DNA of 64,000 bases from Roseiarcus fermentans (GTDB taxonomy: Bacteria; Pseudomonadota; Alphaproteobacteria; Rhizobiales; Beijerinckiaceae). Position 1 is the stretch's first letter. The number at the start of each line of letters is the position of its first letter. Below the pieces are notes generated by a model. The model was not told where the DNA came from, made no database searches, and saw only the letters and a list, made by a program, of their open reading frames with translations. Made by a program: the position numbers and the translations under genes. The DNA lies in NCBI RefSeq assembly GCF_003315135.1, contig NZ_QNRK01000003.1:124001-188000 (forward strand), given 5' to 3'. Shown here piece by piece: positions 1-11,220 of the stretch.

Positions 1-705
1 GATCCGGCGCTCGCCGCCGAATACCGCGAGCTCGCCGCCGTGCGCGACGCGGTGCGCCGCCACGTTCCGCGCGAGGCGGCGCCGAAGGGGCTGGTCGACG
101 CCGTGCTCGCGCTCGCGGCGGGAGAACCCGCGAAGCCGGCGAGGGCCGCGCCGCCCCCGGCGTCGCGCGCAAGGGGCTGGCTGGCGCTCGCGGCCTCTTT
201 CGCCGGGCTCGGCTTCGCCGCCGGCGTCGGGCTCACGTCCCTGAACGCGCCCGACCCGTCGCGAGCGGTCGCCGGCAGTCTCGTCTCCGATTTCGCCCGC
301 GCTTCCGTCGCCGGCCAGCCTTTCGACGTCGCCTCGTCCGACCGCCACACGGTGAAGCCGTGGCTCGCCGGCCGCACGACGGTCAGCGCCGACATCGTCG
401 ATCTCGCCGCGCAGGGCTTTCCGCTCGCGGGGGGGCGTGTCGCCATCGTCGATCGGGCGCCGGTTCCGACGCTCGTCTACCGGCACAACGAGCATATGGC
501 GGCCGTGACGGAGTTGCCGCTCGACGCCGCGGGCGCCCGGGCCGAGGGGACCGCGACGATCGACGGCTACCACGTCGCGCGCTGGAGCGACGCCGATCTC
601 GCCTTCGTCGCCGTCTCCGACATGGACGCGCCGACGCTCGCCGGGTTCGTCGCGGCGTTCCGAGCGGCGCGCCTTTCGCATCGGGAGGAAAGCGGCAAGC
701 GGTAG
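1..705 (+). CDS. Anti-sigma factor-like membrane protein (5' end outside window)
   Basis: The reading frame is open from the first base, so the true start lies upstream. The visible 234 residues have a charged Ala/Arg-rich N-terminal part, one transmembrane segment at about residues 53-75 (GWLALAASFAGLGFAAGVGL) and an extracytoplasmic domain of about 150 residues. This matches the layout of single-pass anti-sigma factors (cytoplasmic sigma-binding part, TM helix, periplasmic sensor). The N-terminal zinc-binding part that would confirm the family is not in the window, nor is the partner sigma factor, which would be expected just upstream. No operon continuation is visible: the next gene is on the other strand. 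Confidence 0.6.
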   Translation, partial: DPALAAEYRELAAVRDAVRRHVPREAAPKGLVDAVLALAAGEPAKPARAAPPPASRARGWLALAASFAGLGFAAGVGLTSLNAPDPSRAVAGSLVSDFARASVAGQPFDVASSDRHTVKPWLAGRTTVSADIVDLAAQGFPLAGGRVAIVDRAPVPTLVYRHNEHMAAVTELPLDAAGARAEGTATIDGYHVARWSDADLAFVAVSDMDAPTLAGFVAAFRAARLSHREESGKR

Positions 706-748
706 CGGCCGACGCGCCGGGCGGGCGCCGCCGGAACCGGCCGGCGCC

Positions 749-1312
749 TCACCGCCTGCCTTCGTCCTGCGGCTCCTTGAACAGCAGCGCCACGAGCGTG
801 TCCGCGCCGAGGGCGAAGCTCAGGTTCCGGACGGCGAAGAACGGCGTCAGCGCGAGGAACACGATCACCGACACGCTGAGGAGTCCGGCGAGCCCGCCGC
901 CGCCGATGCTGGGCAGACTTTCGCCGATCGTCTTTCCGTGGACGAGGCCCGCGATCACCGTCTCGATCACGTGCACCACGAGAAACATGAGGGTCAGCAG
1001 GAACGCCTCGTAGAGGATCGGATAGATCAGCGGCCGCCTGCGCAGCCATCGCCCGGGATCGACCATCTCGAACAGCATCATCACCTTGGCGAACACGAGG
1101 GCGTTGACGAAGGCCAGCCCCTGCCAGGTCCAGCCGATCCCCTGCTCCCTCATCACGATCCCCTGGTTGAGGGCGAACACCCCGAACAACACCCACAGAT
1201 AGACGAACAGGACGAGAAACCGGCGGAATTCCTCGGCCGCCTTCTCCTTCAGTCCGCGCGCGGGCGCTTCGGTCGGCCCCGCGGGCCCGGTTCCGGTCGA
1301 ACGGACGGTCAT
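749..1312 (-). CDS. Conserved hypothetical membrane protein, four TM segments
   Basis: A 187-residue protein with about four hydrophobic segments (FLVLFVYLWVLFGVFAL, an amphipathic one near residue 65, PILYEAFLLTLMFLVVHVIE, LLSVSVIVFLALTPFFAV). No catalytic motif is evident and I do not recognise a named family. An upstream ATG at 1330 would add six residues, but the ATG at 1312 has an AAGGAG Shine-Dalgarno six bases ahead of it, so I prefer 1312. It lies downstream of the secreted protein at 1400-2326 on the same strand, so the two may be co-transcribed. Confidence 0.7.
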   Translation of the reverse strand: MTVRSTGTGPAGPTEAPARGLKEKAAEEFRRFLVLFVYLWVLFGVFALNQGIVMREQGIGWTWQGLAFVNALVFAKVMMLFEMVDPGRWLRRRPLIYPILYEAFLLTLMFLVVHVIETVIAGLVHGKTIGESLPSIGGGGLAGLLSVSVIVFLALTPFFAVRNLSFALGADTLVALLFKEPQDEGRR

Positions 1313-1399
1313 GGCGCGCTCCTTCGGCATGTTGGTTCCCTGGGAGAGGCGGCGTCCCGTCGCCCGCGAGCGCGACAGGCGCTCCCTCCCAGACCGGCT

Positions 1400-2326
1400 C
1401 TATTGCGGGTTTTGCGGGTGCGCTCCGCCCGCTTCTGCGGACTTGCCCTTCTTGTGCTTCGGCTTGTCCGCCCCGGCGCTCTTGTCGGACTTGGCGGGGG
1501 CGATCGTCGCGAGCCGCGCTTCGAGCAGCGCCGCCCGGGCGGCGGTGACGCTCGCCGCGCAGAACCCGTGCTCCGCTTCCTTGACATAGTCGCGACAGGT
1601 GTCGTCGCGCTCGCCGGGAAAGCCGCCCTGGTCGCGCACGACACTGGCGGCGTCCGGGTGGTCGCGGGCCAGGTCCTCGAGCTTGTGCAGCGCGCGGGCC
1701 ATCGCGTTCTCCGCCTCGGTGCGGCGCTTGCCGATCGCCGCAGCGTCGGCCTGGAGCGTCGTCCCGTCGGGCCCCCAGAGGCCGCTCGGGCTCGTCTGGC
1801 AATCGGCCGCCTTGAACACGCAGGCGGTGATCTGCGCGGGAACGAGGACTGCGCCGTTGACGACGTCGAAGGCGAACGGGCAGGCGGGGACGTCGACCTC
1901 GTAGCGCGCGAGGCCGTCGGGATGACCGGCGCTGGTCGCCACGATCGGCTTGTCCCCGACGATGGCGACGACGCAGCGCTGCGACGCGTCCGAGACGCCT
2001 TCGCCGGCGAGGCTCAGCCTGTCGATCTGAAGCGTGTCGCCGCTGCCGGAAATCTGGATCAGACCCTTGGCGCCGTTGAGCATCAGCGGCCGTCCGTCGA
2101 TCGAGTCGAGGCCGGGCGCGTCCTTGAGGGCCGACGGTCCCGTCTTCTCGCCGGCGTCGGCCGGGTTCACGCGCTTGGTCCTTTTCGGCTTGGCGGGCGA
2201 TCCGGACGCACCGGCCGGGGCGGCCGGCGCGGCGCCCGGCAGGGCGAGCTGGGCGCCGGCGGGCGCCCCGGCCAGCGCCACGCCGCCGATCAGGAGGACA
2301 ACGCGCCAGATCGTCGGGCAAATCAT
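1400..2326 (-). CDS. Conserved hypothetical secreted protein
   Basis: A 308-residue protein beginning with a classical signal peptide (basic start, hydrophobic core VVLLIGGVALAGA, cleavage near AGA-QL). A Pro/Ala-rich linker is followed by a soluble domain with six cysteines spread between about residues 115 and 250, which suggests disulfides in the periplasm, and a Lys-rich tail (KPKHKKGKS). The family was not recognised. It is divergent from dnaK across a 293-bp intergenic region, which also carries the dnaK promoter. No strong Shine-Dalgarno precedes the ATG, so the start is chosen for the signal peptide. Confidence 0.65.
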   Translation of the reverse strand: MICPTIWRVVLLIGGVALAGAPAGAQLALPGAAPAAPAGASGSPAKPKRTKRVNPADAGEKTGPSALKDAPGLDSIDGRPLMLNGAKGLIQISGSGDTLQIDRLSLAGEGVSDASQRCVVAIVGDKPIVATSAGHPDGLARYEVDVPACPFAFDVVNGAVLVPAQITACVFKAADCQTSPSGLWGPDGTTLQADAAAIGKRRTEAENAMARALHKLEDLARDHPDAASVVRDQGGFPGERDDTCRDYVKEAEHGFCAASVTAARAALLEARLATIAPAKSDKSAGADKPKHKKGKSAEAGGAHPQNPQ

Positions 2327-2419
2327 GAGGGTCTTGTAGAAGGCCTGCGGCCAAAGGGAAAGGCGTTTGTTTGGCCGGCGGCCGCGCGGCGGGACGCGAA
2401 AAATCCGCCGATTCCTCGC

Positions 2420-2450
2420 CTTGCGCCCCGAAATCGCCGAACCTATATAC
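2420..2450 (+). promoter_or_regulatory. Possible RpoH (sigma-32)-type promoter for dnaK
   Basis: TCGCCTTGCGCC around 2415-2427 resembles the -35 of alphaproteobacterial heat-shock promoters (CTTG core), and CCTATATAC at 2442-2450 sits 16 bases further on as a -10. It lies 170-200 bp upstream of dnaK, which is normally heat-shock controlled. No CIRCE-type inverted repeat was seen in this gap. The match is by eye only. Confidence 0.4.
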
Positions 2451-2619
2451 GGCCCGACCGGCGGATTCGACGCTCGATCAGCGTCGCTCCCGTCCTGAAT
2501 TTACCAGGGTTTAGAGGGGATCAGAACAGACGACGCCGGCCGCTTCGGGCCGTTGGCAGTCCTTCTCATGGTCCGGCCGCTACGGGGCCGGGCGATCCCG
2601 CGAAAGGAGCAGGTGACAA

Positions 2620-4530
<1,911 letters not shown>

Positions 4531-4544
4531 TCGAACGCGCGCAC

Positions 4545-4571
4545 CGGCCGCTTCCAAACAGGAAGCGGCCG
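4545..4571 (+). terminator. Perfect 11-bp stem hairpin between dnaK and dnaJ
   Basis: CGGCCGCTTCC (4545-4555), loop AAACA, then GGAAGCGGCCG (4561-4571), starting 14 bases after the dnaK stop. There is no downstream T-run, so it may be a partial terminator or an RNA-stabilising or processing hairpin that lowers dnaJ expression relative to dnaK. Confidence 0.65.
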
Positions 4572-4744
4572 ACGCCGTCATGGAACTGGGGGACGGACGG
4601 CGAAACGTCGCTGACGCCGTCCGCGAGCCCGACGGGGCTTTGGGCGCATCGCAACCGGGACGCCGCCGACGGCGGCGTTCCAATTCGGGCTGAAGCGGGT
4701 TGAAGCGATGATGGTTTTGCTCACGCGCGCAAGGGCGCGCTGAT

Positions 4745-5869
4745 ATGGCGAAGCGGGACTACTACGAAGTCTTGGGCGTGTCCAAGACCGTGACCGAGAT
4801 CGAGCTCAAATCCGCCTTCCGCAAGGCTGCGATGGGCTGTCATCCGGACCGTCATCCCGGCGACAAGCAGGCCGAGGCGCGCTTCAAGGAACTCAACGAA
4901 GCCTATCAGACCTTGTCCGATCCGCAGAAGCGGGCGGCCTACGACCGCTATGGCCACGCGGCGTTCGAGCACGGCGGCGTCGGCGGCATGGGCGACGGCT
5001 TCGCCGCGTCGATGTCCGACATCTTCGACGATCTGTTCGGCGACATGATGGGCGGCCGGCGCGGACGTCAGGGGTCCGGCCGCGAGCGCGGCGCCGACCT
5101 GCGCTTCAATCTCGAGATCAGCCTCGAAGAGGCTTTCCACGGCAAGAACGCCACGATCAAGATGCCGACCTCGGTGCCCTGCGAGGCCTGCTCGGGGTCG
5201 GGAGCGCGCCCGGGCTCGAAGCCGGTCACCTGCCGCACCTGCGGCGGCCACGGACGGGTGCGGGCGCAGCAGGGATTCTTCGCCATCGAGCGGACCTGCC
5301 CGACCTGCCAGGGGCGGGGGCAGACGATCGAAAACCCGTGCGACAAATGCGCGGGCGCCGGGCGCGTGACCCGGGAGCGGACGCTGTCGGTCAACGTGCC
5401 GGCCGGCGTCGAGGACGGCACCCGCATCCGCCTGACCGGCGAGGGCGAGGCGGGCATGCGCGGCGGGCCGGCCGGCGATCTCTACATCTTCCTGTCCATC
5501 AAGCCGCACCCGGTGTTCCAGCGCGACGGCGCCGATCTCTACTGCCGCGTGCCGATCTCGATGGTCCAGGCCTCGCTCGGCGGCGAATTCACCGTCCACA
5601 CCCTCGACGGCACCGAATCGCGGGTCAGCATTCCCGAGGGCGCGCAATCGGGCCGGCAGCTGCGGCTGCGCGGCAAGGGCATGCCGATCCTGCGGTCGCG
5701 CGACGCGGGCGACCTGTTCGTGCAGCTCAACGTCGAGACGCCGCAGAACCTGACGCGCCGCCAGCGCGAGCTCTTGATGGAGTTCGCCGAGGAATCCTCG
5801 AACAAGACCCATCCCGAGAGCGCCGGGTTTTTCGCGAAGATGAAAGAGTTCTTCGAGGGGCGGAGCTGA
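4745..5869 (+). CDS. dnaJ: Chaperone protein DnaJ (Hsp40)
   Basis: A 374-residue type I J-protein, normal length. The N-terminal J domain carries the HPD motif (GCHPDRHPG, about residue 33) that stimulates DnaK ATPase. A Gly-rich region follows. The zinc-finger domain has four CxxCxGxG repeats ([32 protein letters not shown], about residues 144-208), then come the C-terminal substrate-binding domains. It is downstream of dnaK in the usual order. The 214-bp gap contains the dnaK hairpin. Confidence 0.97.
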   Translation: MAKRDYYEVLGVSKTVTEIELKSAFRKAAMGCHPDRHPGDKQAEARFKELNEAYQTLSDPQKRAAYDRYGHAAFEHGGVGGMGDGFAASMSDIFDDLFGDMMGGRRGRQGSGRERGADLRFNLEISLEEAFHGKNATIKMPTSVPCEACSGSGARPGSKPVTCRTCGGHGRVRAQQGFFAIERTCPTCQGRGQTIENPCDKCAGAGRVTRERTLSVNVPAGVEDGTRIRLTGEGEAGMRGGPAGDLYIFLSIKPHPVFQRDGADLYCRVPISMVQASLGGEFTVHTLDGTESRVSIPEGAQSGRQLRLRGKGMPILRSRDAGDLFVQLNVETPQNLTRRQRELLMEFAEESSNKTHPESAGFFAKMKEFFEGRS

Positions 5870-5912
5870 GCGAGGACACGGTCCTGTTCCCCCGCCTCCC
5901 AGCGAGCCGGGC

Positions 5913-6611
5913 ATGAACCCCGGAGGCTGGGCCGAGTTCGCCGCCGCCTGGGCCGCGTTCCTGGTCTCCCACGCCCTTCCCGCGCGGCCTGCCGTGCGCC
6001 GCCGGCTGACCGCCTCGTTGGGGGAGGCCGGCTATCAGATCGTCTACGGCGCGGTGTCGGTCGCGGCGATCGCCTGGCTGATCGCGGCGGCCGGGCGGGC
6101 GCCGCTCGTGCCGCTCTGGTCCACCGAGATCTGGCAGATGTGGCTCGCCAATCTCGCGGCGCCGCTCGCCTGCCTCCTCGTCGCTTTCGCCGTGGGCGCG
6201 CCCAACCCGCTGTCCTTCGGCGGCCCCGCGGCCGGCTTCGATCCTTCCCGCCCCGGCGTCGTCGGCGTCGCCCGCCACCCGCTGCTGGTCGCTCTCGCGC
6301 TCTGGGCGGGCGTGCACACGCTGGCGAACGGCGACCTCGCGCACGTCCTGCTGTTCGGCGGCTTCGGCGGCTTCGCCGTGCTCGGCATGCGCGCGCTCGA
6401 CCGCCGTCGCCGGCGCGAACTCGGCGAGGCGGAATGGGCGAGGCTCTCGGCCTGCGCCTCGGACTGGCCGCTCGCCGCGCTGCTCGCCGGACGCTGGCGC
6501 CCGCAATCGCCGCCCAATGCGGCGCGGTTCGTCCTCGGGCTCGCGCTCTGGCTCGTTCTCCTCGCGCTGCACCCCCTGGTCATCGGCGTCTCGCCCCTGC
6601 CCCCGTCCTGA
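5913..6611 (+). CDS. NnrU-family integral membrane protein
   Basis: A 232-residue protein with about six hydrophobic segments. It carries the conserved features of the NnrU/methyltransferase-like membrane family: an N-terminal FLVSHALPARPAVRRRL segment, and the central GVARHPLLVALALWAGVHTLANGD motif followed by a Gly-rich helix (FGGFGGFAVLGMRALDRRR). NnrU proteins were first linked to nitrite/nitric-oxide reduction, but most members have no proven role. It starts 44 bp after dnaJ on the same strand, so it may be read through from it. Confidence 0.85.
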   Translation: MNPGGWAEFAAAWAAFLVSHALPARPAVRRRLTASLGEAGYQIVYGAVSVAAIAWLIAAAGRAPLVPLWSTEIWQMWLANLAAPLACLLVAFAVGAPNPLSFGGPAAGFDPSRPGVVGVARHPLLVALALWAGVHTLANGDLAHVLLFGGFGGFAVLGMRALDRRRRRELGEAEWARLSACASDWPLAALLAGRWRPQSPPNAARFVLGLALWLVLLALHPLVIGVSPLPPS

Positions 6612-6637
6612 GACCCGCAGGCGGCCGTCGCCGCCGC

Positions 6638-7828
6638 TTATGCGACGAGAACGTCGGCGAGGCGGCGGCGCGGGCTCGCGACGCCGCCTCGGGCGCACAC
6701 GCCGGCGCGGAAGCCGAAGGTCGCCTGCCAGTCCGGCCCGGTCAGCTCGGCGATGCGTTGCGCGAATGCGTCGCCTCGGCCCGTCTGACGCTCGCGGTCG
6801 ATCATCTCGATCGGCTGGTTGATCGGCTGCAACGCGACGCCGTTCAGCGTCGCGTCGAGATGCAGCCGCTGCCAGCAACGGCCGGCGGCGATGGTCGCGG
6901 GACGGTCGTAGCGGTCGCGCGCCGCAATCAGCCCCAGAACCGGCGCCGTGGCGAGCTGCGTGTCGCGCGTCTGCGCCAGCCAGGCGGCGTGGCTGGTCTG
7001 CGCCGAAACCGGAAACAGGCGCGCAAAGGCGAGCTGCAGGAACGACAGGCCCGCGGCCGCGAGCGTCGGGCCGTCCCTATGGGCGTCGATCTCCGCGTCG
7101 GTCATCCGGAACCAGCGGTCGCTGTCGGCGATCATCGGCGCGTCGGCGACGATCGACCGGGTCGCGTCGATCATCGCGCTTTCCAGCCGGTCGCGCGCCG
7201 CGCCTTCGAGGAACATCACCCGGACGCCGTCGGTCTCGCCGAGACGGCGCGCGGCGTCCATCCAGTTCGTGTCGAGCCCGCGCGCCCGGTCGTAGGCGTA
7301 ACGGTTGGTGTGGCGATGGGGAATGGCGCGATGAAGCGGATCGGCGGCGCCCGGCGGCTGCGGCGACAAGGCGAGCGTCGCCGCAAGGACCGGGCGGTCG
7401 CGCGCCTCGATTCCGATCACCGAACCCGCAACCGGCGCGACGCGGACCGCATAGCCGTTCGGCGGACCGGCCAACGCCATGTTCTCGATCGCGCAGCCGA
7501 GGCCGAGGTGCATCTCGCGCAAATACGGGTCCATCGCGCCGAGATTGCGCGACACGTCGGCATGGACGTCGATCGCATCGTCGCCGACGTGAAACAGCCA
7601 CGGCTGCGTGTCGTGCGGGTTGGCGGCGAGCACCGCCGCGGCGACGAGCGCGAACGGCGTGCCGGCGAGCGACGGATCGTCGAAGGATGTCCATGGCGCG
7701 AAGGCGTCGCCGCTCGGCAAACGGTCTCGCGGCGCGGGCGCTGCGCATAGCGTCCCGCCGACGGCGACGACGGCGAGGCCGCCGCCCGCCCCCAGGCATG
7801 CGCGCCGGCTGATCCAGGTGTCGGTCAT
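6638..7828 (-). CDS. Exported nitroreductase-like (Acg family) FMN oxidoreductase
   Basis: A 396-residue protein with a twin-arginine-like signal (ISRRACLGAGGGLAVVAVGG) and then a nitroreductase-fold body. The segments AANPHDTQPWLFHVGDDAIDV, PHRHTNRYAYD and AGRCWQRLHLDATLNGVALQPINQPIE match the Acg-type branch, in which the N-terminal segment binds flavin phosphate and the last segment packs over FMN. Tat export would fit a cofactor-loaded flavoprotein acting in the periplasm. Its substrate is unknown. The TetR gene next door (56 bp upstream, same strand) may control it. Confidence 0.8.
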   Translation of the reverse strand: MTDTWISRRACLGAGGGLAVVAVGGTLCAAPAPRDRLPSGDAFAPWTSFDDPSLAGTPFALVAAAVLAANPHDTQPWLFHVGDDAIDVHADVSRNLGAMDPYLREMHLGLGCAIENMALAGPPNGYAVRVAPVAGSVIGIEARDRPVLAATLALSPQPPGAADPLHRAIPHRHTNRYAYDRARGLDTNWMDAARRLGETDGVRVMFLEGAARDRLESAMIDATRSIVADAPMIADSDRWFRMTDAEIDAHRDGPTLAAAGLSFLQLAFARLFPVSAQTSHAAWLAQTRDTQLATAPVLGLIAARDRYDRPATIAAGRCWQRLHLDATLNGVALQPINQPIEMIDRERQTGRGDAFAQRIAELTGPDWQATFGFRAGVCARGGVASPRRRLADVLVA

Positions 7829-7883
7829 GACGGGCTCCCGCCGCTGAAGTCGCCGATCGGCGACGCTGTTCCCACCCGGCGGC

Positions 7884-8516
7884 TCATTGCGGAGGAACCA
7901 CCCCGGCGATCAGCGCGTCGATCGCCGAAAGAATGCGCTCCCAGTCCGCGTCGGAACGGAGCGCCACCCCGCCCATGACGCTCACGTCGCGCCCGCGCGC
8001 CGCGAGATAGTTCACCGCCGAGCCGAGCAGCAGCGACACAGCCGGCAGATCGACGGCCGCGGGAAGGTCGAAACGCTCGCCGATCCAGGCGAACAGCTCG
8101 AGCGTGCGCGTCTCGCGCACCTCCTCGAGGGCGATCGCCAGCGTGGAACGCTCCGTCAGTTCATGCGCCAGGATCGCCAGCGTCGTCGGACGGCTGCGGA
8201 TCGCCGCGGCATGGCGGCGCATCAGCACCTGAAGCGCCCGCGTCCGCGACAGCCCCGCCGGATCGAGGCCTTGCACGAGGTCGTCGAGCGTCCACCAGAA
8301 GTCGCGGCTCTGCGCGAATTCCCGGCAGACGCCGTCGAGATCGCCGAAGTAGCGGTAGATCAGCACCTTGTCGCAGCCCGCCTCGCGCGCCAGCGCGTTG
8401 ACGCCGAGGCGCGCGAGCCCATCCCGTTCGATGATCGCGCCCAACGCCGCCAGCACCCGGGCCCGGACGACGGCGGGATTGCGCGCGCCGATCGTGCCCG
8501 CAACCTTTGTCACCAT
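7884..8516 (-). CDS. TetR/AcrR-family transcriptional regulator
   Basis: A 210-residue protein with an N-terminal TetR helix-turn-helix: ARVLAALGAIIERDGLARLGVNALAREAGCDKVLIYRYFGDLDG, where AREAGCDKVLIYRYFG is the recognition region. A larger, non-conserved ligand-binding half follows. An upstream ATG at 8552 would add 12 residues (MTDRCFRATCHR), but the ATG at 8516 gives the usual short N-terminus and sits inside a perfect inverted repeat that could be its own operator. It lies upstream of the nitroreductase-like gene and is divergent from the methyltransferase at 8631, and either could be its target. Confidence 0.85.
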   Translation of the reverse strand: MVTKVAGTIGARNPAVVRARVLAALGAIIERDGLARLGVNALAREAGCDKVLIYRYFGDLDGVCREFAQSRDFWWTLDDLVQGLDPAGLSRTRALQVLMRRHAAAIRSRPTTLAILAHELTERSTLAIALEEVRETRTLELFAWIGERFDLPAAVDLPAVSLLLGSAVNYLAARGRDVSVMGGVALRSDADWERILSAIDALIAGVVPPQ

Positions 8517-8524
8517 ACGGTGAC
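8509..8524. promoter_or_regulatory. Inverted repeat, likely TetR operator
   Basis: GTCACC-ATAC-GGTGAC, perfect 6-bp arms around 4 bases, overlapping the preferred start codon of the TetR gene and lying 107-122 bp upstream of the divergent methyltransferase. The position suits autorepression. The assignment to this regulator is inference. Confidence 0.45.
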
Positions 8525-8630
8525 ATGTAGCCCGAAAACACCGGTCGGTCAATCGGCGCCTTTACCGCAAGGGCAGGCGCGCGCTAAACCGGCGCCCGGA
8601 CGGGCGACGACCCGCCCCGTGGGAGCGCAG

Positions 8631-9275
8631 ATGCAGGATCAGAAGCGGACCGCCCGGCGGTTCGGCGACGGTTTTCATTTCCTGATGTCGCTGACCTCGA
8701 CGCCGCATCTGACGGGCGCGGTCGCGCCGTCGGGCCGGGCGCTCGCCCGCGCGATGGCGGAAGCGTCCGGCCCGCCGCCGGACGGGCTCGTGGTCGAGCT
8801 CGGCCCCGGCACCGGACCGGTCACCCAGGCGCTGATCGACCGCGGCGTCGCCCCGCGCCGCCTCGTGATGCTCGAATTCAATCCGCAGTTCTGCCGTCTG
8901 CTGAGGGAGCGCTTCCCTGGCGCGCGCGTGATCGAGGGCGACGCCTACGACTTGCCGCGCTCGCTGGCCGAACTCGGGGGCGCGCGCGTTTCGGCGTTCG
9001 TCTCCAGCCTGCCGCTGCTCACCCGGCCGCCCGGAGATCGGGAGAAGCTGCTCGGCGACGCGTTCGCGCTGATGGGCCGCGAGGGCGCCTTCGTCCAGTT
9101 CACCTATGGGCTCGTCTCGCCCATTCCGCGCGAACTGCTCGGGGACCGCTATTCCGCCCGCCGCGGCCGGCCGATCTGGGCCAACCTGCCGCCCGCGCGA
9201 GTCTGGACGTACCGGCTCGAGGCGCAGCCGCGGCCCCAGGGCGAGGGCCGCCGGCGCCGCGGAGCGGGCGCATGA
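8631..9275 (+). CDS. SAM-dependent methyltransferase, PmtA/KsgA-like phospholipid N-methyltransferase type
   Basis: A 214-residue protein. The SAM-binding motif I is [19 protein letters not shown] (about residues 54-72), followed by the acidic ribose-binding strand [13 protein letters not shown] and the motif IV-like segment [20 protein letters not shown]. This pattern (GPGTG, EFN, SSLPL) is typical of alphaproteobacterial PmtA-type enzymes that methylate phosphatidylethanolamine, which are related in sequence to rRNA dimethyladenosine transferases. An rRNA methyltransferase reading is less likely because the NPPY motif is absent. Its stop overlaps the pyrF start (ATGA). The frame stays open far upstream, but the ATG at 8631 is the first sensible start. 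Confidence 0.75.
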   Translation: MQDQKRTARRFGDGFHFLMSLTSTPHLTGAVAPSGRALARAMAEASGPPPDGLVVELGPGTGPVTQALIDRGVAPRRLVMLEFNPQFCRLLRERFPGARVIEGDAYDLPRSLAELGGARVSAFVSSLPLLTRPPGDREKLLGDAFALMGREGAFVQFTYGLVSPIPRELLGDRYSARRGRPIWANLPPARVWTYRLEAQPRPQGEGRRRRGAGA

Positions 9276-9979
9276 AACCGCTCGATCCCCGCGACCGGCT
9301 GATCATCGCGCTCGACGTCGCCGACCGGGCGGCCGCCGAAAAGCTCGTCGAAGCGATCGGCGACGCTGCGGTCTTCTACAAGATTGGCATGGAACTAGCC
9401 TATAGCGACGGCGGCCTCGCTCTGGCGCCGCGGCTCGCCGGCGCGGGCAAGAAGGTGTTTCTCGACCTCAAGCTCCACGACATCCCGAACACGGTCGAGC
9501 GGGCGACCGCGCAGGTCGCGCGGCTCGGAGCGACCTTTCTCACGGTCCACGCCTATCCCCAGACGATGCAGGCGGCCGTCGCGGGCGCGAATGGCTCCGA
9601 GCTGTCGATCCTCGGCGTGACCGTCCTCACCTCCTTCGACGACGAAGACCTGATCGAGGCCGGCTACCGATTCGGCGTGGTCGAGACGGTGCGGCGGCGC
9701 GCCGAACAGGCGCGGGCGCTCGGCGTCCAGGGCCTCGTGGCCAGCGCCGCCGAGGCCGGGCCCGTCCGCGAAGCGCTCGGCCCGGACATGATTCTGGTGA
9801 CGCCCGGCATTCGGCCGGCCGGCGGCGATGTCGGCGACCAGAAGCGGGTCGCCACCCCCGGGCGCGCGATCCGCGACGGCGCCGACTATCTGGTGGTCGG
9901 CCGCCCGATCGTCCAGGCGGCCGACCCGCGCGCGGCGGCCCTGCGGATCGTCGCCGAAATCGCCGCAGCGACGCCTTGA
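9272..9979 (+). CDS. pyrF: Orotidine 5'-phosphate decarboxylase
   Basis: A 235-residue TIM-barrel enzyme that decarboxylates OMP to UMP, the last step of de novo pyrimidine synthesis. Visible signatures are IIALDVADR at the N-terminus, the catalytic motif [13 protein letters not shown] (about residues 62-74, with the Asp-Lys-Asp charge network) and the phosphate-binding end [21 protein letters not shown] then YLVVGRPI. It overlaps the upstream methyltransferase by 4 bp (ATGA), so the two are translationally coupled. Confidence 0.97.
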   Translation: MKPLDPRDRLIIALDVADRAAAEKLVEAIGDAAVFYKIGMELAYSDGGLALAPRLAGAGKKVFLDLKLHDIPNTVERATAQVARLGATFLTVHAYPQTMQAAVAGANGSELSILGVTVLTSFDDEDLIEAGYRFGVVETVRRRAEQARALGVQGLVASAAEAGPVREALGPDMILVTPGIRPAGGDVGDQKRVATPGRAIRDGADYLVVGRPIVQAADPRAAALRIVAEIAAATP

Positions 9980-10032
9980 TCAGGGCCGTCGCGCGGCTAT
10001 CTTGCCCGCTCCGGGACGTTGGAGGAAACGCC

Positions 10033-10320
10033 ATGCCGAAGGGTTATGTCATCGCGCGTGTCGACATCACAGATCCGGAAGCCTACGCCCGCTACGCCCC
10101 GGCGGCCGCGAAAGCGATCGCGGCGCACGGCGGCCGGATTCTCGCCCGCGGCGGCCGACACGAGGCGCTCGAAGGCGCGGCGCGAGCGCGCAACGTGGTG
10201 CTGGAATTCGACAGCTACGACGCGGCGCGCGCCTATTTCCACTCGGCCGATTACCAGGCGGCGCGCGCCCTGCGCGCCGGGGCCGCGGACATCGAAATGG
10301 TGCTGGTGGAAGGCGCCTGA
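10033..10320 (+). CDS. DUF1330-family protein
   Basis: A 95-residue cytoplasmic protein of the DUF1330 ferredoxin-like (dimeric alpha/beta barrel) type. The start [21 protein letters not shown], central GGRHEALEG and end [13 protein letters not shown]...DIEMVLVEG are characteristic. The function of the family is unknown. The start at 10033 is supported by GGAGG at 10021-10025. A longer frame from 9976 has no ribosome site and no family similarity in its extension. It lies between pyrF and dapB on the same strand with short gaps. Confidence 0.88.
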   Translation: MPKGYVIARVDITDPEAYARYAPAAAKAIAAHGGRILARGGRHEALEGAARARNVVLEFDSYDAARAYFHSADYQAARALRAGAADIEMVLVEGA

Positions 10321-10340
10321 GGCGACGGGAGGGTCGAGGC

Positions 10341-11156
10341 ATGGGCGAATTGCGCATCGTCGTCGCGGGAGCGGCCGGCCGCATGGGGCGGATGATCGTC
10401 AGGGCGATCCACGAGGCCGCCGGGATGACCCTCGCGGGCGCGCTCGAACGCGAGAATTCGCCGTGGGTCGACCACGATCCGGGACCGCTGGCGGGCTGCC
10501 CGGCGAGCGGTCTCACCATCGTCACCGATCCTCTGCCCCTGATGCTGAACGCCGACGCGATCATCGACTTTTCCTCGCCGGCGGCGACGGTGGAACTGGC
10601 GGCGCTCGCCGCGCAGGCGCGCATCGCCGACGTCATCGGCACGACCGGGCTCGCCGATGAGGACCTCGACCGGATCGACGCCGCCGCGCGCCATGCGCCG
10701 ATCGTGCGCTCGGGCAACATGAGTCTCGGGGTCAACCTGCTCGCGGCGTTGACCCGGCGCGCCGCCGCCGCGCTCGGCGACGAATACGACATCGAAATCG
10801 TCGAGATGCACCACCGCATGAAGGTCGACGCCCCCTCGGGCACGGCCCTGATGCTGGGCGAAGCGGCGGCCGCCGGGCGTGGGATCGCGCTGAAGAGCCA
10901 TGCCGCGCGCGGGCGCGACGGCGTCAGCGGGGCGCGCCGCAAGGGCGACATCGGCTTCGCCTCCTTGCGCGGCGGCACGGTGGTCGGCGACCACGAGGTC
11001 GTGTTCGCCGGCGAAGGCGAGCGCCTGTCGCTCGCCCATCACGCCGAGGACCGCATGCTGTTCGCCTATGGCGCGCTGAAGGCTGCGCGCTGGGCGCATG
11101 GCCGCAAGCCCGGCCTCTATGCGATGGCCGACGTCCTGGGATTGAAGGACGGGTGA
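10341..11156 (+). CDS. dapB: 4-hydroxy-tetrahydrodipicolinate reductase
   Basis: A 271-residue NAD(P)H-dependent enzyme of the diaminopimelate/lysine pathway. Visible signatures are the Rossmann motif [12 protein letters not shown] (residues 6-17), [10 protein letters not shown] (about 76-85), GTTGL (about 100), the active-site signature [16 protein letters not shown] (about 155-170, with catalytic His and Lys) and [15 protein letters not shown] near the end. GGGAGG just upstream supports the ATG at 10341. It is the last gene of the same-strand run that starts with the methyltransferase. Confidence 0.97.
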   Translation: MGELRIVVAGAAGRMGRMIVRAIHEAAGMTLAGALERENSPWVDHDPGPLAGCPASGLTIVTDPLPLMLNADAIIDFSSPAATVELAALAAQARIADVIGTTGLADEDLDRIDAAARHAPIVRSGNMSLGVNLLAALTRRAAAALGDEYDIEIVEMHHRMKVDAPSGTALMLGEAAAAGRGIALKSHAARGRDGVSGARRKGDIGFASLRGGTVVGDHEVVFAGEGERLSLAHHAEDRMLFAYGALKAARWAHGRKPGLYAMADVLGLKDG

Positions 11157-11220
11157 GCGGCGCCGGCCGCGGCCGGTGACCGCGGCGCGGCGACCGGCCG
11201 CCGCGACGAACCTCGCTCGA

